The notes beneath the pieces were generated by a model. That model saw nothing but the letters and a program-made list of their open reading frames with translations, ran no database searches and was not told the DNA's origin. A stretch of DNA of 64,000 nucleotides, from positions 1 through 64,000 of the IMG/VR virus record IMGVR_UViG_3300005466_000027. One strand, given 5' to 3'. The DNA comes from a virus. Positions 8,810-16,031 of this stretch are shown here, piece after piece (position 1 is the stretch's first letter; every line of letters begins with the position of its first letter). The position numbers and the translations under genes are program-made.

Positions 8810-10060
8810 ATGCCTGCTCAAAATTTCGCCGCTTGCGCCACTATCTCGCAGCGGTTCCTCGTCGAATCCGGTCGTATCGGGCCGGAAGCTTATACCCGCG
8901 GTCGTGAAGCCGATCCGCTCTGGCTCGGCCTCATCGGTCAGAAGCCGTGGCACGACAACATGGGATACATCATCTCGAACACGGTCTACCAGCGCTCGGG
9001 TCTGACCACGCCGCCGTCCTGGCAGACGATGCAGCAGTCCGATGGTGGCAACGTCAACGGCTGCGTGCCGCCGCTCACCGTTATCAGCAACTCCACCACG
9101 ACCCAGCAGTACTACCGTCAGTGGATTTCGCTGGAGAGCGATCCGCTCTGCTTGATGGACATCGTGACGAGCAACGAGCCCCGCCGCGCCATCCAAGGCT
9201 TCATCGACAACCTGATGAGCAACGCCAACTACGTGCGCAAGGAGCGTGTTCGTTCCGAGTACGAGCGCATTTCCAAGCACAAGGTGGTCATCGCCCCCGG
9301 CCTGCCGGAAGACTCCACCGCCTTCCCGCTGGTGCAACCCACCAGCCCGGTGACGGGCGGCGTCCTGCGCCACTTCTATCGTCAGCTCCAGCGTGAATCC
9401 GATGGCACCTCCGGTGTGACCAAGGTTGCCACTGGCGACCGCGGCGACCAGAAGTTCATCTTCACGAGTTCGGGCGAAACCATCGAGAACATCGTCAAGG
9501 GTGACGAGACGATCCGCAATGACTTCCGCTGGTCGTCCCGTGTGGACGAGCTGCTCGGTTCCTGGAGCGCCCCACGCATTGCGTATGGCGGCTTCATCAT
9601 GTGCGAGGAGAGCTTCCCGCCCCGCTACAACTGGAACGGCGATTTCGTCCGTGTGCCGGAATACACCGCGCAGGCCACGACCATCGGCAGTAAGCTGGAA
9701 ATCAACCCGGCCTGGAACAACGCCCAGTTCGAAGTCAGCTACATCTTCCACCCGGATGTGATGATTTCGCGTGTGCCGAACCAGAAACAGAGCTTCGGCG
9801 ATGTGACCTACGGCCCGCTCAACTACTCGCTGGATTTCCGTTGGGTGAACCAATGGGACCGCAATTGTAATCCGGATAACCTTGTTGGTTGGTTCCGCGC
9901 CATCGGTATTCATGCCTCGGAGCCAGTCTTCCCGCAATTCGGTTACGCGCTCATGGCACTCCGGTGCGATGTCGCCCTGAACCTCGTGCCGTGTGGCTCT
10001 GGGTCGGGTTACGCCTCCAGCTTCTCGGTCTACAGCGGCCCAGACAGTTCGCTTCAGTAA
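8810..10060 (+). CDS. Putative major capsid protein
   Basis: 416 residues, a usual size for an HK97-fold shell protein. It is soluble, mixed alpha/beta, without signal or membrane segments. A central helix (NEPRRAIQGFIDNLMSNANY) followed by basic RKERVRSEYERISKHKVVI resembles capsid E-loop and spine-helix organisation, but I cannot prove the fold by eye. Strong promoter, long leader, terminator and position after scaffold and terminase all support it. Codons are uniformly GC-ending. Residues 231-243 (GDETIRNDFRWS) are nearly repeated in the zinc-ribbon gene at 41876. Confidence 0.65.
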   Translation: MPAQNFAACATISQRFLVESGRIGPEAYTRGREADPLWLGLIGQKPWHDNMGYIISNTVYQRSGLTTPPSWQTMQQSDGGNVNGCVPPLTVISNSTTTQQYYRQWISLESDPLCLMDIVTSNEPRRAIQGFIDNLMSNANYVRKERVRSEYERISKHKVVIAPGLPEDSTAFPLVQPTSPVTGGVLRHFYRQLQRESDGTSGVTKVATGDRGDQKFIFTSSGETIENIVKGDETIRNDFRWSSRVDELLGSWSAPRIAYGGFIMCEESFPPRYNWNGDFVRVPEYTAQATTIGSKLEINPAWNNAQFEVSYIFHPDVMISRVPNQKQSFGDVTYGPLNYSLDFRWVNQWDRNCNPDNLVGWFRAIGIHASEPVFPQFGYALMALRCDVALNLVPCGSGSGYASSFSVYSGPDSSLQ

Positions 10061-10076
10061 TCCTCGTCGCCATAAA

Positions 10077-10105
10077 CCCCTGCGCCGGATTCCCCGGCGC
10101 GGGGG
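10077..10105 (+). terminator. Terminator after the capsid gene
   Basis: Very GC-rich hairpin (CCCC-T-GCGCCGG / CCGGCGC-GGGG) 16 bases after the capsid stop, followed by a short TTTT. Partial termination would set a high capsid to downstream protein ratio. Confidence 0.65.
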
Positions 10106-10129
10106 AATGGCTTTTCCAATTTTCATTTT

Positions 10130-10447
10130 ATGGTCAAACCAAAAGCAGCTCTCGTTATCAAGGTGGGCGACAAAGGTGGTGAGCCCGATCACGACGAAAC
10201 GTATTTCAGCGCTCCCGAAGGTATGGACATGGAGGGCAAGAAGCCTGGCGACACGATTGAGTTCGTCGGGGAAGCCCGTATCGAGGAGGACGGCAAACTC
10301 TGTCTCAAGAAAATGAACGGCATGGATGTCCCCGGTGCCGGTGAAGCCCAGAAAATGGGCGACGGCGAAAAGGACTCCTACAAAGGTGGATTCGCCAATG
10401 CCGTGATGCCGCCGAAGGAAGACGATCTTGAGGAGGGGGCCGCGTAA
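10130..10447 (+). CDS. Small hypothetical protein after capsid gene
   Basis: 105 residues, acidic, with an N-terminal basic strand (MVKPKAALVIKVGD) and a central KPGDTIEFVGEARIEEDG beta-like unit. Following the capsid gene it could be a decoration or completion protein. Family not recognised. Confidence 0.7.
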   Translation: MVKPKAALVIKVGDKGGEPDHDETYFSAPEGMDMEGKKPGDTIEFVGEARIEEDGKLCLKKMNGMDVPGAGEAQKMGDGEKDSYKGGFANAVMPPKEDDLEEGAA

Positions 10448-10752
10448 TGACACCTGGGCAACTCGGAGCTGACCTCGACGGTAAGTCAGCTACGCCTGCG
10501 ACGGGCAAAGAAATGCTCCTTGCGCTCATCTTGGGTGCAGTCCAATCCACCGCATCCTCGACTAATGGAACCGGGTCTACCGGCAGCGGACTTCCCTACG
10601 GGGCCGACGAGCAGGACATCACCAATGTGGCTGCGGGGCCATCCGTGATCGTCTACAAGAAGGCAGGCGTGACCCTCAAAACACGTACCTTTACCTACAC
10701 CAATGGCGGGGGGTCCAGCACGGACGTTCTGATTAAAACGGTAGATAGCTAA
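10447..10752 (+). CDS. Small beta-rich virion-like protein
   Basis: 101 residues, start overlapping the previous stop by one base. The first half contains a helix (GKEMLLALILGAVQS) and a Gly/Ser/Thr linker. The second half is beta-rich (AGPSVIVYKKAGVTLKTRTF). Short Thr/Ser/Gly beta proteins in this position are often neck or decoration proteins. Not recognised. Confidence 0.7.
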   Translation: MTPGQLGADLDGKSATPATGKEMLLALILGAVQSTASSTNGTGSTGSGLPYGADEQDITNVAAGPSVIVYKKAGVTLKTRTFTYTNGGGSSTDVLIKTVDS

Positions 10753-10755
10753 ATT

Positions 10756-11295
10756 ATGCTGGCTCCAGTTATCGGCGGATTTGTTAATATCCCACCAGGT
10801 GGGGATGGCGCAAGCGCGGTTCAGTCCCTTGTGTGGACCTGGGCCAACGGGAATCTGACAGACCCGGTGGCAGGTACTTTCACCACCGACAGCAATTATT
10901 ACGATGGAACTTCGCAGATATATCTGAGCGAAATTCCCAAAGGAGGTGGCCCGAACGTGGCCGTTGCGCTCACTCAGCTCACCGGCACTTGTCAGGTTTT
11001 CTTCGTAAATAACACTACGGGGAAAATTTATTCGTATACGGCACCAACGATTGTGGGGACCGTAGACTACCTTAATTTGAGTTCGCTCAACGCGCGAGGC
11101 GTCGAACATGTGATGTGGAGCGGGGATTATTCTTTGGTAGTCGTTCCAGCTCCATCTCTTTTGGACGTTTTGACCAAGGATTCCATCACGCCAGTGTCGG
11201 ATGGGACGTACACCGTGGGAATCGGCGGCTCTCAAAATGGAACTATTACTACTCGCAACGGCGTCATTACTGCAGTGCAGGAAGCACAACCCTAA
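10756..11295 (+). CDS. Beta-rich virion-like protein
   Basis: 179 residues. Starts 3 bases after the previous stop. Rich in Gly, Thr, Val and Asn, with beta hairpins such as QVFFVNNTTGKIYSYTAP and a C-terminal repeat-like GSQNGTITTRNGVITAVQ as found in fibre shafts. No enzyme motif. A minor tail or fibre component is plausible. Confidence 0.7.
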   Translation: MLAPVIGGFVNIPPGGDGASAVQSLVWTWANGNLTDPVAGTFTTDSNYYDGTSQIYLSEIPKGGGPNVAVALTQLTGTCQVFFVNNTTGKIYSYTAPTIVGTVDYLNLSSLNARGVEHVMWSGDYSLVVVPAPSLLDVLTKDSITPVSDGTYTVGIGGSQNGTITTRNGVITAVQEAQP

Positions 11296-11297
11296 AT

Positions 11298-11618
11298 ATG
11301 AACATCGAACAAACCCAACTCGGACTTCTCTACGCAGAACAAGTCGCTGAGTATCAACGCCGCGATGCGGAGCTTGCCGACGCGCAGGCTCAACTCTCCG
11401 CTACAGCGGCTCAGGTGCGTGACCTCGAATCTCAAGTCAACGCGTTACAAAACTCCAACGCGAGCTTGAACAACGACCTGGACACGACTGCGGTGCAACG
11501 CGACGCACTGCAGGAGCAGGTAAATTCGCTGTCTCAGCGCGATTCCGCCCTCAGCGCCACGCTCGAAAACCTCCAAGCTGATTTCGACGCCTACAAAGCA
11601 GCGCATCCTGAGTCCTAA
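11298..11618 (+). CDS. Coiled-coil protein
   Basis: 106 residues from the ATG two bases after the previous stop. Almost the whole length is heptad-patterned (LADAQAQLSATAAQVRDLES, ending LENLQADFDAYKA). There are no cysteines or membrane segments. It could be a tail or whisker-like rod or an assembly chaperone. No family assignment. Confidence 0.75.
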   Translation: MNIEQTQLGLLYAEQVAEYQRRDAELADAQAQLSATAAQVRDLESQVNALQNSNASLNNDLDTTAVQRDALQEQVNSLSQRDSALSATLENLQADFDAYKAAHPES

Positions 11619-11673
11619 TCTCTGCTGGCTTTGTGGGCGTGGGTGCGGGTAAACTTTACCTCATCTTTTACCA

Positions 11674-12096
11674 ATGATGAAGTCCCTGCTTTATATCGAG
11701 GATGACCCGATGGAGGCTGAAGTCATTCAGCGGCTCTACCAGACAGTGCGGGTCAAGTTCCATGATGAGGTGGACTTTCGGGTAGCCAAATCATGGGAGG
11801 ACGGGTTGGCGTCGGTTGAGTCAGGACAACCTGATGTGGTGATCCTGGACCTCGTGCTACCACCCACCGTGGACACCGAGAGAGCGATCCAGAATATCGA
11901 AAGAGTTTGGAAGTTGTGGCCACCAATTCTCGTGCTCACCGGCAACACCTATGACTTGACTTTACGCCGCCGTTGCATCTTGGCCGGGGCCGACGATTTC
12001 ATGGTAAAACCCGACGCACGGCACGGTGGCTGCGAGCTGCTCTGTGAACGCGTCTACAGCGCTTATTTAAGGAGGCTGCGTGGATCGGGAGCCTGA
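11674..12096 (+). CDS. Stand-alone CheY-like response regulator receiver
   Basis: 140 residues, a single receiver domain without an output domain. All catalytic positions are present: acidic pair E9-D10-D11 (YIEDDP), phosphoacceptor D59 (VVILDL), T89 (LVLTGN) and K112 (FMVKPD). Such domains accept phosphate from histidine kinases and act by protein contact. It lies at the start of the lysis cassette, 55 bases after the previous gene, and its end overlaps the next gene. It might titrate or mimic a host response regulator, or time lysis. Both roles are inference. The alternative start ATG is 11677. Confidence 0.88.
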   Translation: MMKSLLYIEDDPMEAEVIQRLYQTVRVKFHDEVDFRVAKSWEDGLASVESGQPDVVILDLVLPPTVDTERAIQNIERVWKLWPPILVLTGNTYDLTLRRRCILAGADDFMVKPDARHGGCELLCERVYSAYLRRLRGSGA

Positions 12097-12364
12097 TTTC
12101 CATGTGCCCAAGGCACCGGAAACTCCTACCAGCCTGCTCAGCCTGCAAATCCCCATCAGCGCTGCGTGGGCGATCTTCTCCACGCTGCTCTTTGGTGGGC
12201 TCTGGACGAGCTGGCAGCTCTGGGATTTGAAGCAGAGCATCAAAGACGGCACGAACGACCGCTGGAAGAAATCCCACATGCGCGAGTGGTCCAGCCGATT
12301 TCAACAGCAGAACCCCACAGTTAAAGTCCCGAGTGTCGATCAGGTGGTGAAAGACCTGGACTGA
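12080..12364 (+). CDS. Single-span membrane protein, possible holin
   Basis: 94 residues from GTG preceded by AAGGAGG at 7-base spacing, overlapping the receiver gene by 17 bases. One hydrophobic helix (AAWAIFSTLLFGGLWTSWQLW, about 28-48) is followed by a basic cytoplasmic-type tail (DRWKKSHMREWSSRFQQ). Size, one span and neighbouring endolysin make a holin or antiholin reasonable. Confidence 0.7.
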   Translation: MDREPDFHVPKAPETPTSLLSLQIPISAAWAIFSTLLFGGLWTSWQLWDLKQSIKDGTNDRWKKSHMREWSSRFQQQNPTVKVPSVDQVVKDLD

Positions 12365-12407
12365 TTAAACCTTGTCAACGGTGTGTGGGTATGCTGTAGT
12401 GCTTGAC

Positions 12408-12554
12408 ATGGCTGAAAACCCCGCTCAACACATTCAGCGATTTCTGGAGTTGGAGACTCTTCGATTTTCCTGCACCCCGATCTTCTGGTGCGTCTTGGAT
12501 GGTGTGTTCATTATGCAGCTGATGGACGCCCGTGAGATGACGGTAGCCGGTTGA
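12408..12554 (+). CDS. Very small hypothetical protein
   Basis: 48 residues from ATG 12408. A TTG at 12372 would add 12 residues. It has a hydrophobic central stretch with two Cys (FSCTPIFWCVLDGVFIMQL). It fills the gap between the holin candidate and the lipoprotein and ends 3 bases before it. It could be another lysis membrane peptide. Coding status moderately supported by tight spacing. Confidence 0.4.
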   Translation: MAENPAQHIQRFLELETLRFSCTPIFWCVLDGVFIMQLMDAREMTVAG

Positions 12555-12557
12555 CTT

Positions 12558-12839
12558 ATGAAATCCCTCCCTCTCTTCGCCCTGCTCTTCTGCTCCTGCG
12601 TCACCACCAATAAACCTGCCGCGCATTTTGCCGTCACAGCTCCAACCCGTACCAGCGTTACGCGGGCTGCCGAGGCAGCGCATGAGGCACAAGTGGCGAG
12701 TGAGCGCAGTAGCGTTCACATTCGGGAATCCCAAGCAGCGAGTGAGCGGAGCAGTGCCCACATCAAGGTGTTCAAGTCGGACGCAGAGCGGATCGACTAC
12801 AAAGCCAGCCGCGCTCTCCGAATCTTGGACCATCCATGA
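12558..12839 (+). CDS. Small lipoprotein, possible outer spanin
   Basis: 93 residues. N-terminal signal with basic residue, hydrophobic core and Cys (LPLFALLFCSC) consistent with a lipoprotein signal, though the lipobox is not textbook. The mature part is polar, with an internal repeat ASERSSVHIRES / ASERSSAHIKVF. Overlaps the next gene by ATGA. Lipoprotein next to muramidase suggests an outer-membrane spanin subunit. Inference from context. Confidence 0.65.
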   Translation: MKSLPLFALLFCSCVTTNKPAAHFAVTAPTRTSVTRAAEAAHEAQVASERSSVHIRESQAASERSSAHIKVFKSDAERIDYKASRALRILDHP

Positions 12840-13426
12840 GATACTTCTTTTGCCTCTTCCTGCTGCTTGGCACACCCTTGCTCGCCAAATCGCTGCCCAA
12901 AGCTGCACCAGCGCCACCGGCTGCCGCCCCTATGGCACCTCAGCGAACGGTGCAACAGGACTTGGAGCTACGGGATTGGATCGTAGGCATCCAGACTACC
13001 GCGCAGGACGAGATGAAGCGTGCGGACGCCGCGGAAGCCGAAGCCAAGATTTCCCGTGAAAAAGCCACTCTCGCGGAAGCCGAGGCCAAGGCGTCTCGCG
13101 ATCAAAGCGCCATCTCGGAGTCGAAATCCCTCGATGCCCAAAAACAGTTGACCGAGGTACAGGCGAAATACAACGGGGTGGAGGATGAGCGGAACAAGGC
13201 CATCGCTGAGCGCGATGCTGAGCACAAGGGGCGGGCGGCAGCGGAGGCCCATGTCAGCAAGATTAAAACATATCTCGGTTTTGCACTCGGCGGGTTGCTG
13301 GCCTTCGCCGCGTTCTCCCTGCTTTCGCAGTTTCCTCTCCCACCGCCACTCAGTTTCTATGTTCGTATTGGCGGCCCAGTGCTGGCCTTCGGACTCGGAT
13401 GGCTGATCGTCGCTCGATTTGTGTAA
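12836..13426 (+). CDS. Membrane protein with long periplasmic coiled coil, lysis module
   Basis: 196 residues. Hydrophobic signal-like start (FFCLFLLLGTPLLA), a Pro/Ala linker, an alanine- and charge-rich coiled coil (~45-145, AAEAEAKISREKATLAEAEA) and two C-terminal membrane helices (~147-166, 174-194). Inner spanins have one anchor plus coiled coil. Here the anchors are C-terminal. Together with the lipoprotein before it, it may span the periplasm. Unusual topology leaves the assignment open. Confidence 0.65.
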   Translation: MRYFFCLFLLLGTPLLAKSLPKAAPAPPAAAPMAPQRTVQQDLELRDWIVGIQTTAQDEMKRADAAEAEAKISREKATLAEAEAKASRDQSAISESKSLDAQKQLTEVQAKYNGVEDERNKAIAERDAEHKGRAAAEAHVSKIKTYLGFALGGLLAFAAFSLLSQFPLPPPLSFYVRIGGPVLAFGLGWLIVARFV

Positions 13427-13438
13427 TACGAAAATCCT

Positions 13439-14431
13439 ATGACCAACATCCCGCTCATCACGTGGTTCCAGCGCCAATGGTTGCTGATCGTTCTGTTCTT
13501 CATCACGAATTGGCTATGCCTCACGGAAATCCATTTCAGTTTCCTCGGTAAGTGGGTAGTCGATCCCCAACTTGGCGGAATCTGGCGACCGGCGACCCCA
13601 TTGGAGTTTTGCGGCCCTTTACTGTGGGCGATTCCTTATGGTATTGCGGCTTACCTGCTGGCCCTGTTGAGCATTCATCTCCATTACCGGCAGACCCTCG
13701 ACGCCGATACCCACAACGAGACGTACCTGAACGACTGGCGGGCCTGCACCTCTTCTCAGCGTGTCTATGTCGCCGCAGCTATCCGTATCGGAATCTTCAT
13801 CGGGTTCTGCATTCTCCTTTCCAATCTGGCCAAAGCTGCGGTGCCCAACGTCGATCAGGACAGCCGGTGGCAGGCTGCCACGGTCAACCCCAAGGCGCGC
13901 ATCGCTCTGGACGTGGCTGTGGCCCAGTACCAGCGCAATGAATGGCGCTACCAGCAGATTGCCAACATGCGGCCAGGCACTGTTCCTCCGCAGGTTCTCT
14001 TTTGCCTCCATATGCGAGAGAGCGACTGCAATTTCAAGTGTTCCCCGGCCCAGGGCGATTCGCTCCAGCATCGGTCGATCCATGTCCCCAAAGGGCGCAT
14101 CCCGGACAAGGAGCCCCCTTATACTTTCGAACAAGCGGCAATTGACAGCTATTTCAACGTGGACCGGCTGGACCTGCAGAACTGGAAAACGACCAAGGGT
14201 ACACTCGATGCCATCACAGCTTTCAACGGCTGGGGACCGGAATACCGCGGATACCCCTCGGGGTATACGTGGGCCGGAACATCCGTTTATCGCGGTGGGA
14301 AGTTCGTAGCCGATGGGCACTGGAGTCCGATTACTTGGGATCAGCAGTTGGGGTGTGCCGCCATTCTGAAGGCGATGCAGGCGAAAGGCATCGAGGTGTC
14401 GCCGCTGCCGTGGCCTAGGGCGGTAAAGTAA
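13439..14431 (+). CDS. Membrane-anchored muramidase (endolysin with three N-terminal membrane helices)
   Basis: 330 residues. Residues ~13-30, 59-81 and 112-132 are membrane helices. The C-terminal ~190 residues are a phage muramidase of the COG5526-like lysozyme type: VPPQVLFCLHMRESDCNF with catalytic Glu E194, then GDSLQHRSIHVPKGRIP and TFEQAAIDSY, NGWGPEYRGYPSGYTW. With the N-terminus inside, three spans place the enzyme in the periplasm, so it need not pass through a separate holin. Looks like a holin-endolysin fusion or a tethered lysozyme. It ends convergently, overlapping the next minus-strand gene by 17 bases with no terminator visible. Confidence 0.85.
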   Translation: MTNIPLITWFQRQWLLIVLFFITNWLCLTEIHFSFLGKWVVDPQLGGIWRPATPLEFCGPLLWAIPYGIAAYLLALLSIHLHYRQTLDADTHNETYLNDWRACTSSQRVYVAAAIRIGIFIGFCILLSNLAKAAVPNVDQDSRWQAATVNPKARIALDVAVAQYQRNEWRYQQIANMRPGTVPPQVLFCLHMRESDCNFKCSPAQGDSLQHRSIHVPKGRIPDKEPPYTFEQAAIDSYFNVDRLDLQNWKTTKGTLDAITAFNGWGPEYRGYPSGYTWAGTSVYRGGKFVADGHWSPITWDQQLGCAAILKAMQAKGIEVSPLPWPRAVK

Positions 14432-14894
14432 GGCACGGTTTGATCCTGACAATGCTCCGGTCCACTTTCTGGGCATAGCGAACACAGTTGCCCGTGCCTC
14501 CCGGTGAGCCATCCCACACAGCAATAAGCGTTTCGCATTTGTCCACCATCCACTCGTTGCGCTTCTGCATTTTGGCCGGTGAGTATTCGCCAGGGCAGAC
14601 AATCACCACCTCGAAAGCTTTGGCGAGCAGTGCTCTATACTCTTTCTGTGACTGAGCTGGCCACTGCGACTCCTGACCTCTGAATGGCACGGCAGCGAGA
14701 AAAGGGATGCCGAGCTGGACACAGATTTTCGCGGCCCACTGATCGACGCCGAGAGCCATACCGGAGATGGCAAAATCCGGTTTGAGCGTGAGAAGTTCCT
14801 CCTCAATGCACCAGCATACCCAGCGATATTTCGGGTTCGGGGTGTGATAGCCGCCGAGCTTGTTCGGGCGGTGGCCGGTGAACGCGACGCTCAT
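14415..14894 (-). CDS. SLOG-superfamily (DUF1273/YpsA-like) nucleotide-binding protein
   Basis: 159 residues. Starts with the family signature VAFTGHRPNKLGGY, followed by ISGMALGVDQWAAKI and a Rossmann-like core with AVPFRGQESQWP and VCPGEYSPAKMQKRN near the middle, and WDGSPGGTGNCVRYA. SLOG proteins bind nucleotide-like ligands and several act in phage or defence contexts. The exact reaction is unknown. Last gene of a long leftward operon. Start overlaps the upstream stop by ATGA. Confidence 0.85.
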   Translation of the reverse strand: MSVAFTGHRPNKLGGYHTPNPKYRWVCWCIEEELLTLKPDFAISGMALGVDQWAAKICVQLGIPFLAAVPFRGQESQWPAQSQKEYRALLAKAFEVVIVCPGEYSPAKMQKRNEWMVDKCETLIAVWDGSPGGTGNCVRYAQKVDRSIVRIKPCLTLPP

Positions 14895-15187
14895 ACATTG
14901 GGGTTGTGGTCAGGAACTCCGGCCCGAAACTCCTTTTTGCGGTCCTCGTAGAACGAGTTGCTGGCGGCAAACCTTCTGCCAGTTTTGGTTTCGAAAACAG
15001 GGACTCTCCCAAACGAATACATCCAAGTTCCAAGGTGAATATCAATCCGGCCTTTCCAACAAAGGTGGACGCCGAAAGACAAATCCCACCCTTCGTGTTT
15101 TGTGGTCCAGAGCCATCGGAAGCCGATAAATCGGAACTGTGGGATACTCGGTTTTGCCTGCCTTTTGACTCGCTCGGTAATGTCCAT
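14891..15187 (-). CDS. Hypothetical phage protein
   Basis: 98 residues, basic and aromatic-rich (FRFIGFRWLWTTKHEGW, HLGTWMYSFGRVP), without membrane segments. Overlaps its downstream neighbour by ATGA and lies 2 bases after its upstream neighbour. The aromatic beta-strand pattern is common in small phage early proteins, but I do not recognise it. Confidence 0.7.
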   Translation of the reverse strand: MDITERVKRQAKPSIPQFRFIGFRWLWTTKHEGWDLSFGVHLCWKGRIDIHLGTWMYSFGRVPVFETKTGRRFAASNSFYEDRKKEFRAGVPDHNPNV

Positions 15188-15189
15188 AA

Positions 15190-15579
15190 TTAAAACGGTT
15201 CATCTACAATCGCGCTCATCCACAGCTTGCCATAGCGTTCCCGGTTGCCTTTGGCGATGTTCTCGCTCATGGGGAGCACCTGGAGATTGTCCATCGTGTA
15301 GCCGAGCCACGTTTTAATCCGGTCGATGTGGTGTTCCAGGGAGTTGTATTTATTCTTGATGAGGAACTCAGTCAGCCACTCCTCGGTTAAGTCGAAGGGC
15401 ACTTTTTTCCGTTTTGCCCGGTCGCGCAGGATACACAGTTTCGCTTTGACTGGGTTCGCTGTACGCCACTGCCGCTTTTTGCATTTGCTGCAGAACCCCC
15501 CATCTTTCTTGGCACGCGGGTTGCGGCAGAATTTAGTGAGGCACTTGTCTGGGCGTCGGCGGGGGGTGGTCATTTTCAA
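15190..15579 (-). CDS. HNH-type nuclease-like protein
   Basis: 129 residues. N-terminal zinc knuckle (CLTKFCRNPRAKKDGGFCSKC), a basic middle, and a C-terminal HNH-like beta-beta-alpha unit EHHIDRIKTWLGYTMDNLQV with LPMSENIAKGN. The second His of HH, the Asp and the Asn residues correspond to the HNH pattern. In phages this family is found as stand-alone genes and is probably mobile or a nicking accessory. Activity is not proven. Confidence 0.7.
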   Translation of the reverse strand: MKMTTPRRRPDKCLTKFCRNPRAKKDGGFCSKCKKRQWRTANPVKAKLCILRDRAKRKKVPFDLTEEWLTEFLIKNKYNSLEHHIDRIKTWLGYTMDNLQVLPMSENIAKGNRERYGKLWMSAIVDEPF

Positions 15580-16031
15580 TACCCCAGCGCCATTCCGCTA
15601 CGGATGCAGTGTTCGGCGTTGCGGCAAACTTCCACTGACCCTGCACCATCGAAGAAAATTCGAATGGGGTTCCCGATGAACAGGAAAGGCTTTTCGGCAG
15701 GTGGGTGCAGGACGGTTGGACCGGAGTATGGTGGGGCATCGCTCCAGTTATCCCGAAACCGGCGAGCGCTGAAGCAGCACATGCTTCCGGCAACCCCGAC
15801 CATGCCGAAGAAGTTCGTAATCTCGAACATCCGGTGAGAGCAGTCGATGACCGACTCGTCATACTTCATTCGGGACTCGACCAAACCTACTTCCTCAGCG
15901 CCGAAATTATCCGTCACCCAGATGCCACCGAAAAAGCGACCGTGCGAGTTGTGTTCGCTCTCACTGTAGGTAAAACGCCGCACCATCATCGGGTCAACGT
16001 GTGGCAGTGTTTCTGCGTTGTAAGTCTTCAT
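15576..16031 (-). CDS. Hypothetical protein
   Basis: 151 residues, ATGA overlaps on both sides. Mixed alpha/beta with conserved-looking aromatic patches (HGRFFGGIWVTDNFGAEEVG; FEITNFFGMVGVAGSMCCF). Three of its five cysteines lie in or just after this middle stretch. Placed between a helicase and an HNH-like gene, so a DNA-related role is possible. Not recognised. Confidence 0.65.
   Translation of the reverse strand: MKTYNAETLPHVDPMMVRRFTYSESEHNSHGRFFGGIWVTDNFGAEEVGLVESRMKYDESVIDCSHRMFEITNFFGMVGVAGSMCCFSARRFRDNWSDAPPYSGPTVLHPPAEKPFLFIGNPIRIFFDGAGSVEVCRNAEHCIRSGMALGY

Noticed and set aside
8804-10453. Minus-strand frame opposite the capsid gene
   Set aside because: Covers the capsid gene with GC-biased antisense sequence (many His, Val and Arg) and no ribosome site; the capsid gene has promoter and terminator.
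12372-12395. Promoter at TTGTCA...TATGCT before the small lysis gene
   Set aside because: The spacing is only 12 bases, too short for sigma-70 recognition.
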